Source of the DNA: Pseudomonadota bacterium
Lineage (GTDB): Bacteria; Pseudomonadota; Gammaproteobacteria; Burkholderiales; Ferrovaceae
DNA: 64,000 bases
Direction: 5' to 3'
Assembly (NCBI GenBank): GCA_021805445.1
Contig: JAJZFH010000056.1
Location: 45,885-109,884, forward strand
The notes under the pieces were generated by a model, which saw nothing but the letters and a program-made list of their open reading frames with translations, was not told the DNA's origin and made no database searches. Every line of letters begins with the position of its first letter. Within the stretch, counting starts at the first letter, position 1. Below are positions 18,049-26,829 of this stretch, piece after piece. The translations under genes were made by a program, and so were the position numbers.

Positions 18049-18923
18049 GAAAAGGCATCATTCTGGCCGGAGGTTCCGGGACCCGCCTCTATCCCGCCAC
18101 TCAAGTCATTTCCAAACAACTGTTGCCCGTGTACGACAAGCCCATGATTTACTATCCACTGGGTACCCTGATGCTGGCAGAGATCCGCGACATCCTGATC
18201 ATTTCCACCCCCCAGGATACCCCACGATTCCAGCAGTTACTGGGAGATGGCAGCCATTGGGGGATGAATCTCGAATATGCCGTTCAACCGGATCCTGGTG
18301 GATTGGCACAGGCTTTCCTGATCGGACGAAACTTTATCGGGCATCAGCCCAGTGCCCTGGTACTGGGGGATAACCTCTTCTACGGTCATGATTTCTCCAT
18401 AAAACTCAGACAAGCAGGCAGCCATCCCGAGGGTGCCACGGTCTTTGTTTATCCAGTCAGTGATCCCGAACGTTATGGGGTGGCAGAATTTGATGAAACC
18501 GGTCGCGTCATCGGGCTGGAAGAAAAACCCGTTCAACCTCGTTCTCGTTACGCCGTCACCGGTCTCTATTTCTATGATGCACAGGTTTGTGACCTGGCAA
18601 GTACCCTCTCCCCCTCGACGCGAGGCGAATTGGAAATCACGGATCTCAATCGCCTTTACCTTGAACAGAAACGATTGCGCGTGGAAGTGCTGGGACGGGG
18701 GTTTGCCTGGCTGGATACCGGGACCCACGATTCCCTGCTGGAGGCTGCCCAATATATCCAGACCGTGGAAAAACGGCAGGGACTCAAGGTGTCTTGTCCC
18801 GAAGAAATTGCCTATCGCCAAGGGTGGATCGATGCAGCCCAATTGGAAAGACTGGCCCTCCCTTTGAGCAAAAATGGCTACGGTACCTATTTGCGTCAGA
18901 TCCTGAACGAACGGGTTTTTTGA
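18045..18923 (+). CDS. rfbA: Glucose-1-phosphate thymidylyltransferase
   Basis: A 292-residue RmlA-family nucleotidyltransferase that makes dTDP-glucose from dTTP and glucose-1-phosphate, the step before RfbB. The N-terminal signature [16 protein letters not shown] at residues 4-19 binds the nucleotide. [16 protein letters not shown] and [10 protein letters not shown] are typical of the family, as is [13 protein letters not shown]. Length is normal (about 290). It is translationally coupled to rfbB by ATGA. The rhamnose genes rfbC and rfbD are absent here, so the end sugar is not determined. Its TGA directly abuts the stop of the convergent response-regulator gene. Confidence 0.95.
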   Translation: MRKGIILAGGSGTRLYPATQVISKQLLPVYDKPMIYYPLGTLMLAEIRDILIISTPQDTPRFQQLLGDGSHWGMNLEYAVQPDPGGLAQAFLIGRNFIGHQPSALVLGDNLFYGHDFSIKLRQAGSHPEGATVFVYPVSDPERYGVAEFDETGRVIGLEEKPVQPRSRYAVTGLYFYDAQVCDLASTLSPSTRGELEITDLNRLYLEQKRLRVEVLGRGFAWLDTGTHDSLLEAAQYIQTVEKRQGLKVSCPEEIAYRQGWIDAAQLERLALPLSKNGYGTYLRQILNERVF

Positions 18924-19625
18924 TCATTCATGACGAATGACCAGACTGTACCCCGTTCCTCGAATTGAACGGATCAGCGTATCGGCGGGATTATGCTGGC
19001 GCAGTTTGCAGCGAATGTTTGAAATGGTGACATCCACCGATCGGTCCTCGGCATGCCAGGATCGCCCGCAGACCACATGGGCCAACGTATTGCGTCCCAC
19101 CACTCGGTTGGCGTTTTCCAGCAGACATAGCAACATATCGTACTCACGATTGGTGAAATGGATTTTTTCTCCCGAAGCGATCCATGTGACTTCCCGCTTT
19201 TGACGATCAAGACCAAAGCCGGAAAAATTTATTCCTTTATTCAGATGGAAGGAAGAGATATTCAGACGCTCCAGTAAGCGCCGAACTCGTGCCAGAAGTT
19301 CCCGCAGATCCACAGGCTTGACCAGATAATCATCAGCGCCCATTTCAATTCCCAGAATCCGATCCAGAGAAGAGGAATTGTCGCTCAGCACGATAATTCC
19401 AAGATCCGGATAATGTTCGCGCATAAAGCGAATGTATTCATAACCATGACCGTTTCCATGATCCTGATTGAGGATTGCTAATTTAATGGGATACGTTCGC
19501 AATAGTGATTTCGCATCATCCACCTGGACGGCGCGCAGGGTTTTAAAAGACGCATGGATCAGACAGGATTCGAGTGCCTTGAAGTGTCGGTAATCAGAAT
19601 CAAGGATCATGATGTATGAATTCAT
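18924..19625 (-). CDS. OmpR-type response regulator lacking the phosphoacceptor Asp
   Basis: A 233-residue protein with a receiver-like domain (1-120) and a winged-helix DNA-binding domain (about 130-230; EKIHFTNREYDMLLCLLENANRVVGRNTL, then VDVTISNIRCKLR). At the usual phosphorylation site, at the end of the third strand (KLAILNQDHGNGHGYEY), Asn53 stands where Asp is expected. The acidic pair is reduced to D9-S10. Ser81 and Lys103 of the switch are kept. It is therefore probably phosphorylation-independent or tuned by other means. No histidine kinase gene adjoins it. It is divergent from nadB and convergent with rfbA; whether it controls either is unknown. Confidence 0.85.
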   Translation of the reverse strand: MNSYIMILDSDYRHFKALESCLIHASFKTLRAVQVDDAKSLLRTYPIKLAILNQDHGNGHGYEYIRFMREHYPDLGIIVLSDNSSSLDRILGIEMGADDYLVKPVDLRELLARVRRLLERLNISSFHLNKGINFSGFGLDRQKREVTWIASGEKIHFTNREYDMLLCLLENANRVVGRNTLAHVVCGRSWHAEDRSVDVTISNIRCKLRQHNPADTLIRSIRGTGYSLVIRHE

Positions 19626-19638
19626 GCTGGTCTCGTTT

Positions 19639-19649
19639 ATTATATTATA
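19639..19649 (-). promoter_or_regulatory. Overlapping TATAAT boxes upstream of the response-regulator gene
   Basis: On the minus strand two consensus TATAAT hexamers overlap by one base, ending 14 bases before the ATG of the response-regulator gene. A clear -35 at 17 bases is lacking. The very AT-rich block (19636-19665) also lies upstream of nadB. Confidence 0.35.
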
Positions 19650-19761
19650 AGTATGGGATAAAATACCTCGTTCTCATGCTCATGGCAATTCTAATGGATA
19701 AGTTTTTGCATGACAACTCTCTTTCCATGATCCATCCGCCAGATCGTCAGGAGATTCTGCT

Positions 19762-21384
19762 ATGCTTGTCCTCCACCTCACAATCGATCGATGGACCATG
19801 ATGGAAGACGTAAAATCCTTTGAAGCAATTGTCGTGGGAAGTGGCCTGGCTGGGGGTGTCACTGCCCTCGAGTTGGCAGAAAGCGGCCTCCGGGTTGCAC
19901 TCATCACCAAACGTTCCCTGGAAGATGGTGCCAGCCCTCGCGCCCAGGGAGGCATTGCAGCGGCTTTGTCGAGTTTGGACAGCATCGATACCCACGTGCA
20001 GGATACCTTGATTGCCGGTGCCGGACTGTGCGATACCGAAGCCACTCATTTCATTCTCGAGCGGGGTGAAATGGCCATTCAATGGCTGATTCAGCGCGGG
20101 GTTCGCTTTACGCAGGAAAATGGTACGCTGCACCTCACCCGGGAAGGCGGGCACAGCCAACGGCGGATAGCCCATGTAGCCGATGCTACCGGTGCCGCCA
20201 TTCAGAACACGCTGCATCCTCAACTGCGTGCGCATCCGCGTATCCACCTATTCGAACAACATATGCTGGTTGATCTGATCACCAGTGAACGGCTTGCCCT
20301 GCCGGGACCACGGCGTTGTGTGGGTCTGTATGCGCTGGAGGAAAGCAGTGGCGAGGTGCTCGCCTTCACCGCCCCCCACACCTTGTTGGCCACTGGTGGC
20401 GCGGGCAAGGTCTATCTTTACACCACCAATCCGGATACGGCAACGGGAGACGGCGTCGCTGTGGGATGGCGGGCTGGGTGTACCGTTGCCAATATGGAAT
20501 TCATCCAGTTTCATCCCACCTGTCTGTATCACCCTCATGCCAAGTCCTTCCTCATTTCCGAGGCCGTACGTGGGGAAGGCGGCATCCTGCGCCTACCTGA
20601 CGGGCATCGTTTCATGCCCGAACATGATGCCCGGGCAGAGTTGGCCCCACGCGACATCGTGGCACGCACCATCGACTACGAAATGAAGCGCCATGGGTTG
20701 GATTGCGTGTATCTGGACATTACCCATCTATCCCCCGAGTTCATTCGCAGCCATTTTCCCACCATCCATGAAAAATGCCTGTCTCTGGGTATCGACGTGA
20801 CCACCCAACCCATCCCGGTGGTTCCGGCAGCGCATTATACCTGCGGCGGATTACGCACCGATCTGCAAGGACGTACCGATCTGGCCGGGCTTTATGCCGT
20901 TGGTGAAACAGCCTACACGGGCCTGCATGGCGCCAACCGCCTGGCCAGCAATTCACTGCTGGAATGCGTGGTGATGGCCCGCGAAGCCAGCGCAGCCATT
21001 CTATCCCAGCCCCCCCCCGTACCTTCGCCCTTCATTCCGTCCTGGGACAGCAGTCAGGTCACCGACCCTGATGAGGAAGTGGTCATTTCCCATAATTGGG
21101 AGGAACTGCGCCGTTTCATGTGGGATTACGTCGGAATCGTACGTACAGACAAACGGTTGGAGCGGGCGGCTCATCGTCTGAAACTGTTGCATGAAGAAAT
21201 TCTGGAGTTCTATACCAATTTTCATGTCAGTCGAGACTTGCTCGAATTACGCAACCTTGTAACGGTTTCCCAACTCATCGTCGACTCTGCGCGCCTGCGT
21301 AAGGAAAGTCGAGGGCTCCACTACAGCCGGGATTATCCGCTGAGTTCGGCGTCCTCTCGCCCCACCCTGCTCACTCCCTCCTGA
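19762..21384 (+). CDS. nadB: L-aspartate oxidase
   Basis: A 540-residue flavoprotein that oxidises L-aspartate to iminoaspartate, the first step of de novo NAD synthesis. It has the FAD motif VVGSGLAGGVTALELAESG, then GASPRAQGGIAAAL, LATGGAGKVY, the active-site stretch FIQFHPTCLY, and HGANRLASNSLLECVV near residue 390. The ATG at 19762 has AGGAG 8 bases upstream; a second candidate at 19798 begins nearer the usual family start but lacks such a site. It converges with nadA, with 7 bases between stops, so the two share no operon despite acting in sequence. Confidence 0.95.
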   Translation: MLVLHLTIDRWTMMEDVKSFEAIVVGSGLAGGVTALELAESGLRVALITKRSLEDGASPRAQGGIAAALSSLDSIDTHVQDTLIAGAGLCDTEATHFILERGEMAIQWLIQRGVRFTQENGTLHLTREGGHSQRRIAHVADATGAAIQNTLHPQLRAHPRIHLFEQHMLVDLITSERLALPGPRRCVGLYALEESSGEVLAFTAPHTLLATGGAGKVYLYTTNPDTATGDGVAVGWRAGCTVANMEFIQFHPTCLYHPHAKSFLISEAVRGEGGILRLPDGHRFMPEHDARAELAPRDIVARTIDYEMKRHGLDCVYLDITHLSPEFIRSHFPTIHEKCLSLGIDVTTQPIPVVPAAHYTCGGLRTDLQGRTDLAGLYAVGETAYTGLHGANRLASNSLLECVVMAREASAAILSQPPPVPSPFIPSWDSSQVTDPDEEVVISHNWEELRRFMWDYVGIVRTDKRLERAAHRLKLLHEEILEFYTNFHVSRDLLELRNLVTVSQLIVDSARLRKESRGLHYSRDYPLSSASSRPTLLTPS

Positions 21385-21391
21385 ATATCGT

Positions 21392-22483
21392 TCAAGCAGC
21401 CCCCAAATGAGGCACCAGCCCTGCCGTCCGCGGCGCGCCGGCTCGCGTAAAATCCAGCATCCGCTCGATGGGCAAACGGGCGCGTTCGATGAGGTCTGGG
21501 TCGATGGTGATTTCGGGCGTGCCCATAGCCAGGATGGTGTGCAGATTTTCCAATCCATTCATGGCCATCCAGGGGCAATGGGCACAACTTTTGCAGGTGG
21601 CTCCCGCACCGGCGGTTGGCGCTTCGATAAAAGTTTTATCTGGGTAGGTCTGACGTAATTTATGGAACATGCCGTTGTCCGTTGCCACGATGAATGTCTC
21701 TACCATAGGGGTGCCTGCGGCTTCCAGGATGCCGCGCGTGGAACCGACATAGTCCGCCAAGGCCAAAACTGCCCGGGGTGATTCGGGGTGGACCAGTACC
21801 TTGGCCAGAGGCATTTTATTTTTCAAGTCGGCCAGTTCGCTGGCCTTGAACTCGTCGTGGACGATGCAGGAGCCCTGCCAGGAAAGCAGATCAGCACCCG
21901 TTTCCTGAGCCACATAGTCACCCAGATGACGATCCGGCGCCCACAAAATTTTTTGTCCCTGTTCGTGCAGGTGGCGAACCACGGAGACCGCACAGCCTGA
22001 GGTCACCACCCAATCGGCACGCGCCTTGACTGCGGCACTGGTATTGGAATAGACCACCACGGTGCGGTCGGAATGGGCATCGCAAAACGCGTGGAAGGCA
22101 TCGCCGGGACAGCCCAGATCAAGAGAGCATTCCGCTTCACGCTCGGGCATCAACACGGTTTTTTCGGGAGACAGGATCTTGGCCGTTTCTCCCATGAAAC
22201 GTACCCCGGCCACCACCAGGGTCGTTGCTGAGTGTTGCTTGCCAAACCGGGCCATCTCGAGAGAATCGGCCACCAGGCCACCGGTCCTTTCGGCCAGATC
22301 CTGTAGATCGGGATGAACATAGTAATGAGCCACCAATACGGCATTCCGCTGTGCCAGAAGCCCTTCCAGTTCCGCCAGCAAAACCCGCCGCCGTTCCTGG
22401 GAGGGTTCATCTGAGACACGAACCCAAGCCGTGGCAAGCCCCTGCGGGTTTTCATAATCTATTTGAATATTACAAGTTGACAT
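21392..22483 (-). CDS. nadA: Quinolinate synthase
   Basis: A 363-residue enzyme condensing iminoaspartate (from NadB) with dihydroxyacetone phosphate to give quinolinate. Three Cys positions fit the [4Fe-4S] ligands: [21 protein letters not shown] and the [13 protein letters not shown] cluster near residues 300-312. [18 protein letters not shown] is the usual N-terminal motif. It follows nadC and overlaps its end by 14 bases, so nadC-nadA form a coupled pair with the same metabolic route. Confidence 0.95.
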   Translation of the reverse strand: MSTCNIQIDYENPQGLATAWVRVSDEPSQERRRVLLAELEGLLAQRNAVLVAHYYVHPDLQDLAERTGGLVADSLEMARFGKQHSATTLVVAGVRFMGETAKILSPEKTVLMPEREAECSLDLGCPGDAFHAFCDAHSDRTVVVYSNTSAAVKARADWVVTSGCAVSVVRHLHEQGQKILWAPDRHLGDYVAQETGADLLSWQGSCIVHDEFKASELADLKNKMPLAKVLVHPESPRAVLALADYVGSTRGILEAAGTPMVETFIVATDNGMFHKLRQTYPDKTFIEAPTAGAGATCKSCAHCPWMAMNGLENLHTILAMGTPEITIDPDLIERARLPIERMLDFTRAGAPRTAGLVPHLGAA

Positions 22484-23360
22484 CCTTGAACCTCATGGAA
22501 AAATCAATGGATTTGATGTCCTTGGTCAAACTTCCGATGGAAATTCGATCCACCCCCAATTCCGCAATCTGGCGCACCGATTCCAGGTTCACTCCTCCGG
22601 ATACCTCGACTCGCGCCCGCCCGGCAACCTGCATCACTGCCTGCCGTTGCATCTCGAGGGACATGTTATCCAGCATGACCATGTTCGCTCCGGCAATGAG
22701 CGCTTCCTCCAGTTGCTCCAGCGTTTCCACCTCTACCTGAATGAACTTGTAGGTCCCCTCGATGCTCTGGGCCAAGGTGATCGCCTGGGTGATGGAGCCC
22801 GTGGCGGCAATATGATTTTCCTTGATCAGAATGGCATCGTAAAGTCCCATGCGGTGATTGGTGCCCCCTCCAATCCGCACGGCGTACTTTTCTGCCAGAC
22901 GTAGCCCAGGAATGGTTTTTCGGGTATCGACGATCACCGCCCGAGTGCCTGCCACGGCACGCACGAACTGACGGGTTTGAGTAGCAACGCCCGACAGGGT
23001 TTGCAGAAAATTCAGGGCAGCCCGTTCACCGGTCAGCAATGCCCGTGCCGGACCTTTCAGTGTAGCCACCTCCTGACCGGGCAATACTTCCGCGCCTTCG
23101 GCGGCCTGCCAATCCACCTGCAACCGGGAGTCCAATTGCCGAAAGACTTCATTCACCCAGGGTTGTCCGCACAGAACTGCACTTTCGCGAACCAGGATCA
23201 GTGCTTCGGAAACCACGGGTTCCGGAATCAGGAATGCAGTCAGATCCCCTGCGCCCACGTCTTCAGCCAGGGTTCTTTGTACCTGTTTTTCGAGGTGCAA
23301 GCGTTGCGCCGTACCCTCCTGCTGCGTTTGATGAGGTTCCATCCATGCTCTTTCTTCCAC
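22470..23360 (-). CDS. nadC: Nicotinate-nucleotide pyrophosphorylase (carboxylating)
   Basis: A 296-residue quinolinate phosphoribosyltransferase turning quinolinate and PRPP into nicotinic acid mononucleotide. Family motifs include [71 protein letters not shown], and [13 protein letters not shown]. The GTG at 23360 has GGGAGG 4 bases upstream; an ATG seven codons in (23342) is an alternative. It is the first gene of nadC-nadA. The 138-base gap to panD upstream is divergent and shows no clear promoter. Confidence 0.95.
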   Translation of the reverse strand: MEERAWMEPHQTQQEGTAQRLHLEKQVQRTLAEDVGAGDLTAFLIPEPVVSEALILVRESAVLCGQPWVNEVFRQLDSRLQVDWQAAEGAEVLPGQEVATLKGPARALLTGERAALNFLQTLSGVATQTRQFVRAVAGTRAVIVDTRKTIPGLRLAEKYAVRIGGGTNHRMGLYDAILIKENHIAATGSITQAITLAQSIEGTYKFIQVEVETLEQLEEALIAGANMVMLDNMSLEMQRQAVMQVAGRARVEVSGGVNLESVRQIAELGVDRISIGSLTKDIKSIDFSMRFKDVNL

Positions 23361-23498
23361 CTAGCCTCCCGGATCAAGTGTACCGTGAAAAACTTCCATT
23401 GTCCCAAGGACTGCAGGGGCTTGCAATATGAATTCAAAGAATTGGAGTAAAATGCGACTTTTGTTGACTTGGGAAAGCCTGTCTGCTTGCCATTGCCT

Positions 23499-23879
23499 AT
23501 GTACCAAACCATGCTTAAGGCCAAACTGCACCGTGTCACGGTGACCCAATCAGAACTGGGTTATGAGGGGTCCTGCGCCATCGACGAAACTTTGCTGGAA
23601 ACGGCAGACATTCATGAATATCAGCAGATCGATATCTACAACATAAACAATGGGGAGCGCTTCACGACCTATGCCATTCGGGGTGCGCGCGACACCGGCA
23701 TGATTTCCGTCAATGGCGCTGCTGCCCGCAAGGCTCAAGTGGGGGACCTGTTGATCATCGCCACCTATGCCAGTTACGCTCCGGAGGAATTAAAAAACTT
23801 CGCGCCACGCCTGGTCTATGTGGACGAACACAACCAAGTCAAGCGCCTGGAACACGAGATTCCTCCACAAGGCGCCTGA
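23499..23879 (+). CDS. panD: Aspartate 1-decarboxylase (pyruvoyl enzyme precursor)
   Basis: A 126-residue proenzyme that makes beta-alanine for pantothenate. The self-cleavage site Gly-Ser is present in YEGSCAID, and the Arg/Tyr of the active site in [29 protein letters not shown] is the conserved core. The ATG at 23499 gives [13 protein letters not shown], which aligns with the known 126-residue PanD start; a frame-extending TTG at 23469 is not needed. The gene is alone, convergent with etfA, and 13 kb from panB, so pantothenate genes are scattered here. Confidence 0.95.
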   Translation: MYQTMLKAKLHRVTVTQSELGYEGSCAIDETLLETADIHEYQQIDIYNINNGERFTTYAIRGARDTGMISVNGAAARKAQVGDLLIIATYASYAPEELKNFAPRLVYVDEHNQVKRLEHEIPPQGA

Positions 23880-23890
23880 ATCCAGAGTGC

Positions 23891-24844
23891 TTATTTCCGG
23901 AGTGCTGCAGTCAATTCGGGGACCAGTACGTTCAGATCCCCCACCAATCCATAATCTGCCACTGCAAAGATGGGAGCATCCGGATCCTTGTTGATGGCCA
24001 CGATGACCCGGGAAGTCTGCATGCCCGCCAGATGCTGGATGGCTCCTGAAATACCGATCGCAATATACAGGTCCGGGGCGACCACCTTGCCTGTCTGACC
24101 CACCTGGACATCATTGGAGGCATACCCCAGATCCACGGCAGCTCGGGAAGCCCCGAGTGCAGCGTTCAACTCGTCCGCCAAAGGCCCCAGCAAAGCCTCA
24201 TAATGTTCGGCGCTCCCCAGCCCGCGTCCACCGGACACCACGACTCGGGCATTCTCCAGGGAAGGACGACCTTCCTGCACATGCGCCTGCACGGCAATCC
24301 TGGTTGACTGCAACAGTGCTGCGGGACAAGGCAAGTTTTCTACCGGCACAGGATCCCTCCCCTCTCCTTCCGTCCCTGGAAAAGCCGTGGTGCGCACTGT
24401 CATCAATTTAAGGGGTTCGGGGCAGCATACCGTTGCCCAGATACTCCCGGCGTAAATCGGTCGAATAAAGGTATCTGAGGATTCTACGCCCACGATATCG
24501 CTGACCATGGCTACATCTTCCAGCGCAGCCAAGCGCGGCATCCAGTTTTTGCCGATGGTCGTCGCGGCCGTCAGGATGTGCGTATATTGACGCGCCAGGG
24601 GCCGCACCAAGGCGCAGAGCATCTCCGCCAGTCCGTCTGCAAGGGTCGGTCCCGAGCCATTCAGAACCTGACGAATACCCGGCAAATGCTGAGCCTCTAC
24701 CACAGCAGAAGTCGTATCGCCACCCCAGACCAGCACATCGATGTCCCCTTTCAGGAATTTGGCCGCCGTGAGCAGGGAACGAAGGGAGGATTTCAAGTGA
24801 CCGTCAGGGCCCAACTCAGCGACCAGTAAAATTCGGTTTTCCAT
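23891..24844 (-). CDS. etfA: Electron transfer flavoprotein alpha subunit
   Basis: A 317-residue FAD-binding subunit of the ETF heterodimer, which takes electrons from acyl-CoA dehydrogenases and passes them to ETF:quinone oxidoreductase. The C-terminal FAD domain shows [69 protein letters not shown] and [12 protein letters not shown], all typical. It lies 3 bases after etfB and is the last gene of the beta-oxidation operon. No acyl-CoA dehydrogenase gene is in the window. Confidence 0.95.
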   Translation of the reverse strand: MENRILLVAELGPDGHLKSSLRSLLTAAKFLKGDIDVLVWGGDTTSAVVEAQHLPGIRQVLNGSGPTLADGLAEMLCALVRPLARQYTHILTAATTIGKNWMPRLAALEDVAMVSDIVGVESSDTFIRPIYAGSIWATVCCPEPLKLMTVRTTAFPGTEGEGRDPVPVENLPCPAALLQSTRIAVQAHVQEGRPSLENARVVVSGGRGLGSAEHYEALLGPLADELNAALGASRAAVDLGYASNDVQVGQTGKVVAPDLYIAIGISGAIQHLAGMQTSRVIVAINKDPDAPIFAVADYGLVGDLNVLVPELTAALRK

Positions 24845-24847
24845 CGT

Positions 24848-25597
24848 TCAAATCACCTTGGCTTCATTTTTGAGACGCGCCAGCAACGTGGCGATGGAGT
24901 CCACCTTGACGCCGGCCGGACGTTGTGGCGGTTCCTGAACACGCAGGGTTTTCAGGCGGGGCTCGACCGTTACCCCCAATTCTTCGGGAGTCAGGGTTTC
25001 GATCGGTTTTTTGCGGGCCTTCATGATATTGGGCAACGTGGCGTAACGCGGTTCATTCAGACGCAAATCTGTCGTAATCACGGCAGGCAGGATCAGGCGC
25101 AGGGTTTCGGTTCCCCCGTCGGTTTCTCGCACCACGTCCACCCTTCCCTCCCCTACCTGTATTTCAGCGGCATTGGTGGCCTGCCCCCAATTCAACAGGG
25201 CAGCCAACATTTGTCCAGTCTGGTTTGCATCATCATCGATGGCCTGTTTACCACAGATCACCAAGGTCGGTATTTCACGCAGGACCACTGCATGCAGTAA
25301 TTTGGCCACGGACAAAGGTTGTAATTCCTCAGTCGAGGACACCCAGAGCGCTCGGTCGGCCCCCAGAGCAAGAGCCGTACGCAACCCTTCCTGAACCATC
25401 GCATCGCCACAGGAAAGGGCGACCACTTCTGTGGCCTGCCCCACTTCCTTCAGGCGAATCGCTGCTTCCAGGGCAATCTCGTCGAAGGGATTGAGGGACA
25501 TCTTGAGCCCGGCCAACTCCACACCACTGCCGTCTGCCTTGGCTCTGGCCTTGATGGTGTAGTCTAGAACGCGCTTCACAGGGACCAGTATTTTCAT
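24848..25597 (-). CDS. etfB: Electron transfer flavoprotein beta subunit
   Basis: A 249-residue AMP-binding ETF subunit. The start MKILVPVKRVLDYTIKARAK is the family N-terminus, and a GGAAG site lies just upstream, so the ATG at 25597 is preferred over the longer open frame. Conserved runs include MSLNPFDEIALEAAIRLKE, ADRALWV, ICGKQAIDDDANQTGQMLAALL and KARKKPIETLTPEELGV. It sits 34 bases after the thiolase gene and 3 bases before etfA, in the order fatty-acid genes then etfBA. Confidence 0.95.
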   Translation of the reverse strand: MKILVPVKRVLDYTIKARAKADGSGVELAGLKMSLNPFDEIALEAAIRLKEVGQATEVVALSCGDAMVQEGLRTALALGADRALWVSSTEELQPLSVAKLLHAVVLREIPTLVICGKQAIDDDANQTGQMLAALLNWGQATNAAEIQVGEGRVDVVRETDGGTETLRLILPAVITTDLRLNEPRYATLPNIMKARKKPIETLTPEELGVTVEPRLKTLRVQEPPQRPAGVKVDSIATLLARLKNEAKVI

Positions 25598-25631
25598 AGG
25601 GCTTCCTTGTATCGGACAGGGCGGGATTCTA

Positions 25632-26816
25632 TCATATTCGTTCGAATAGTCCGGCAATTCCCTGCCCCATGCCCACACAGAGGGTCACCATGCCGTAACG
25701 CCCGTTCGTGCGACGCAAACCATGAATCAACGTAGCCGTGCGAATGGCGCCACTCGCTCCCAGGGGATGACCCAGCGCGATCGCACCTCCGAGGGGATTG
25801 AGTCGAACCGGGTCAAAGGCCAGATTTTTCTGGACTGCCAAGACCTGTGCCGCAAAGGCTTCGTTGAGTTCAATCCAGTCCAGCTGAGCAAGACTGACCC
25901 CATGCCGTGACAAGAGAGGTGGAACGGCCTTGACCGGACCAATCCCCATGATCTCCGGCGGCACGCCTTTGACAGAAAAACCCATGACCCTTGCCAAAGG
26001 AGTCAATCCATGACGGTGTACCGCATCCTCGCTGGCCAGAATGAGGGCGGCGGCTCCGTCAGAGATCTGACTGCTATTGCCGGCCGTGACACTCCCTTTG
26101 ACGTGGAAGGCAGGCTTGAGCCGGGACAGGACCTCCAGGCTGGTATCGGCACGAGGTCCCTCGTCGTAGTGCCATTCTTTCTCCTGTGGAGTCGTCAGCC
26201 CTGTGCTCAGATCCAAAGAGTGCTGAAGTACCGTGACAGGGGTGATTTCTGCCTCAAAAAACCCCTGGCGCCGTGCTTCCAGCGCGCGTCGGTGCGATTC
26301 CAGAGCCACCATATCCTGCTCCAGACGACTGATATTCCACTGATGGGCCAGATTTTCTGCAGTCGCCCCCATCCCCCAAGCCAGTGGCGTGTGAAAAGGC
26401 GTTTCAAAAATCAGGGGGCTGGGCGCAGGATGCCGGCCCATCATGGGAATGCGACTCATGGATTCCACACCGCCGGCAACCATGAGGTCTGCGCTGCCTG
26501 ACTGAATGCGTTCGGCTGCCATCTGGATGGCTGACAATCCGGAGGCACAGAACCGATTGACCGTCATCGCTCCTGCAGAGAGAGGTAATCCCGCCAGAAG
26601 AGCCGCGCTGCGCGCAATGTTGAGCCCCTGTTCTCCTTCCGGCATGGCACACCCGATCACCACATCTTCAATCGCTTCCGGATCCAGCAGGGGGACCTGA
26701 GCCAATGCACCCCGCAAGGCCGTAATGAGCAGGGTATCTGCCCGTACCTGGGCAAACTGCCCGCGCCCCTTCCCCACAGGAGTACGGGTGGCCGCCACGA
26801 TATACGCTGTTTTCAT
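25632..26816 (-). CDS. fadA: Acetyl-CoA acyltransferase (thiolase)
   Basis: A 394-residue thiolase cleaving 3-ketoacyl-CoA in beta-oxidation. The nucleophilic Cys is in VNRFCASGLSAIQMAAE, the general-base His in GGAIALGHPLGASGAIR, and the second Cys in VTLCVGMGQGIAGLFERI at the C-terminus. The start MKTAYIVAATRTPVGKG at 26816 has a good GGAGAG site; the frame stays open about 100 codons further upstream only as an overlap with the preceding gene. It follows the dehydrogenase/hydratase gene by 13 bases, as expected for the two halves of the fatty-acid oxidation complex. Confidence 0.94.
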   Translation of the reverse strand: MKTAYIVAATRTPVGKGRGQFAQVRADTLLITALRGALAQVPLLDPEAIEDVVIGCAMPEGEQGLNIARSAALLAGLPLSAGAMTVNRFCASGLSAIQMAAERIQSGSADLMVAGGVESMSRIPMMGRHPAPSPLIFETPFHTPLAWGMGATAENLAHQWNISRLEQDMVALESHRRALEARRQGFFEAEITPVTVLQHSLDLSTGLTTPQEKEWHYDEGPRADTSLEVLSRLKPAFHVKGSVTAGNSSQISDGAAALILASEDAVHRHGLTPLARVMGFSVKGVPPEIMGIGPVKAVPPLLSRHGVSLAQLDWIELNEAFAAQVLAVQKNLAFDPVRLNPLGGAIALGHPLGASGAIRTATLIHGLRRTNGRYGMVTLCVGMGQGIAGLFERI

Positions 26817-26829
26817 GTCACTCTCCTGA

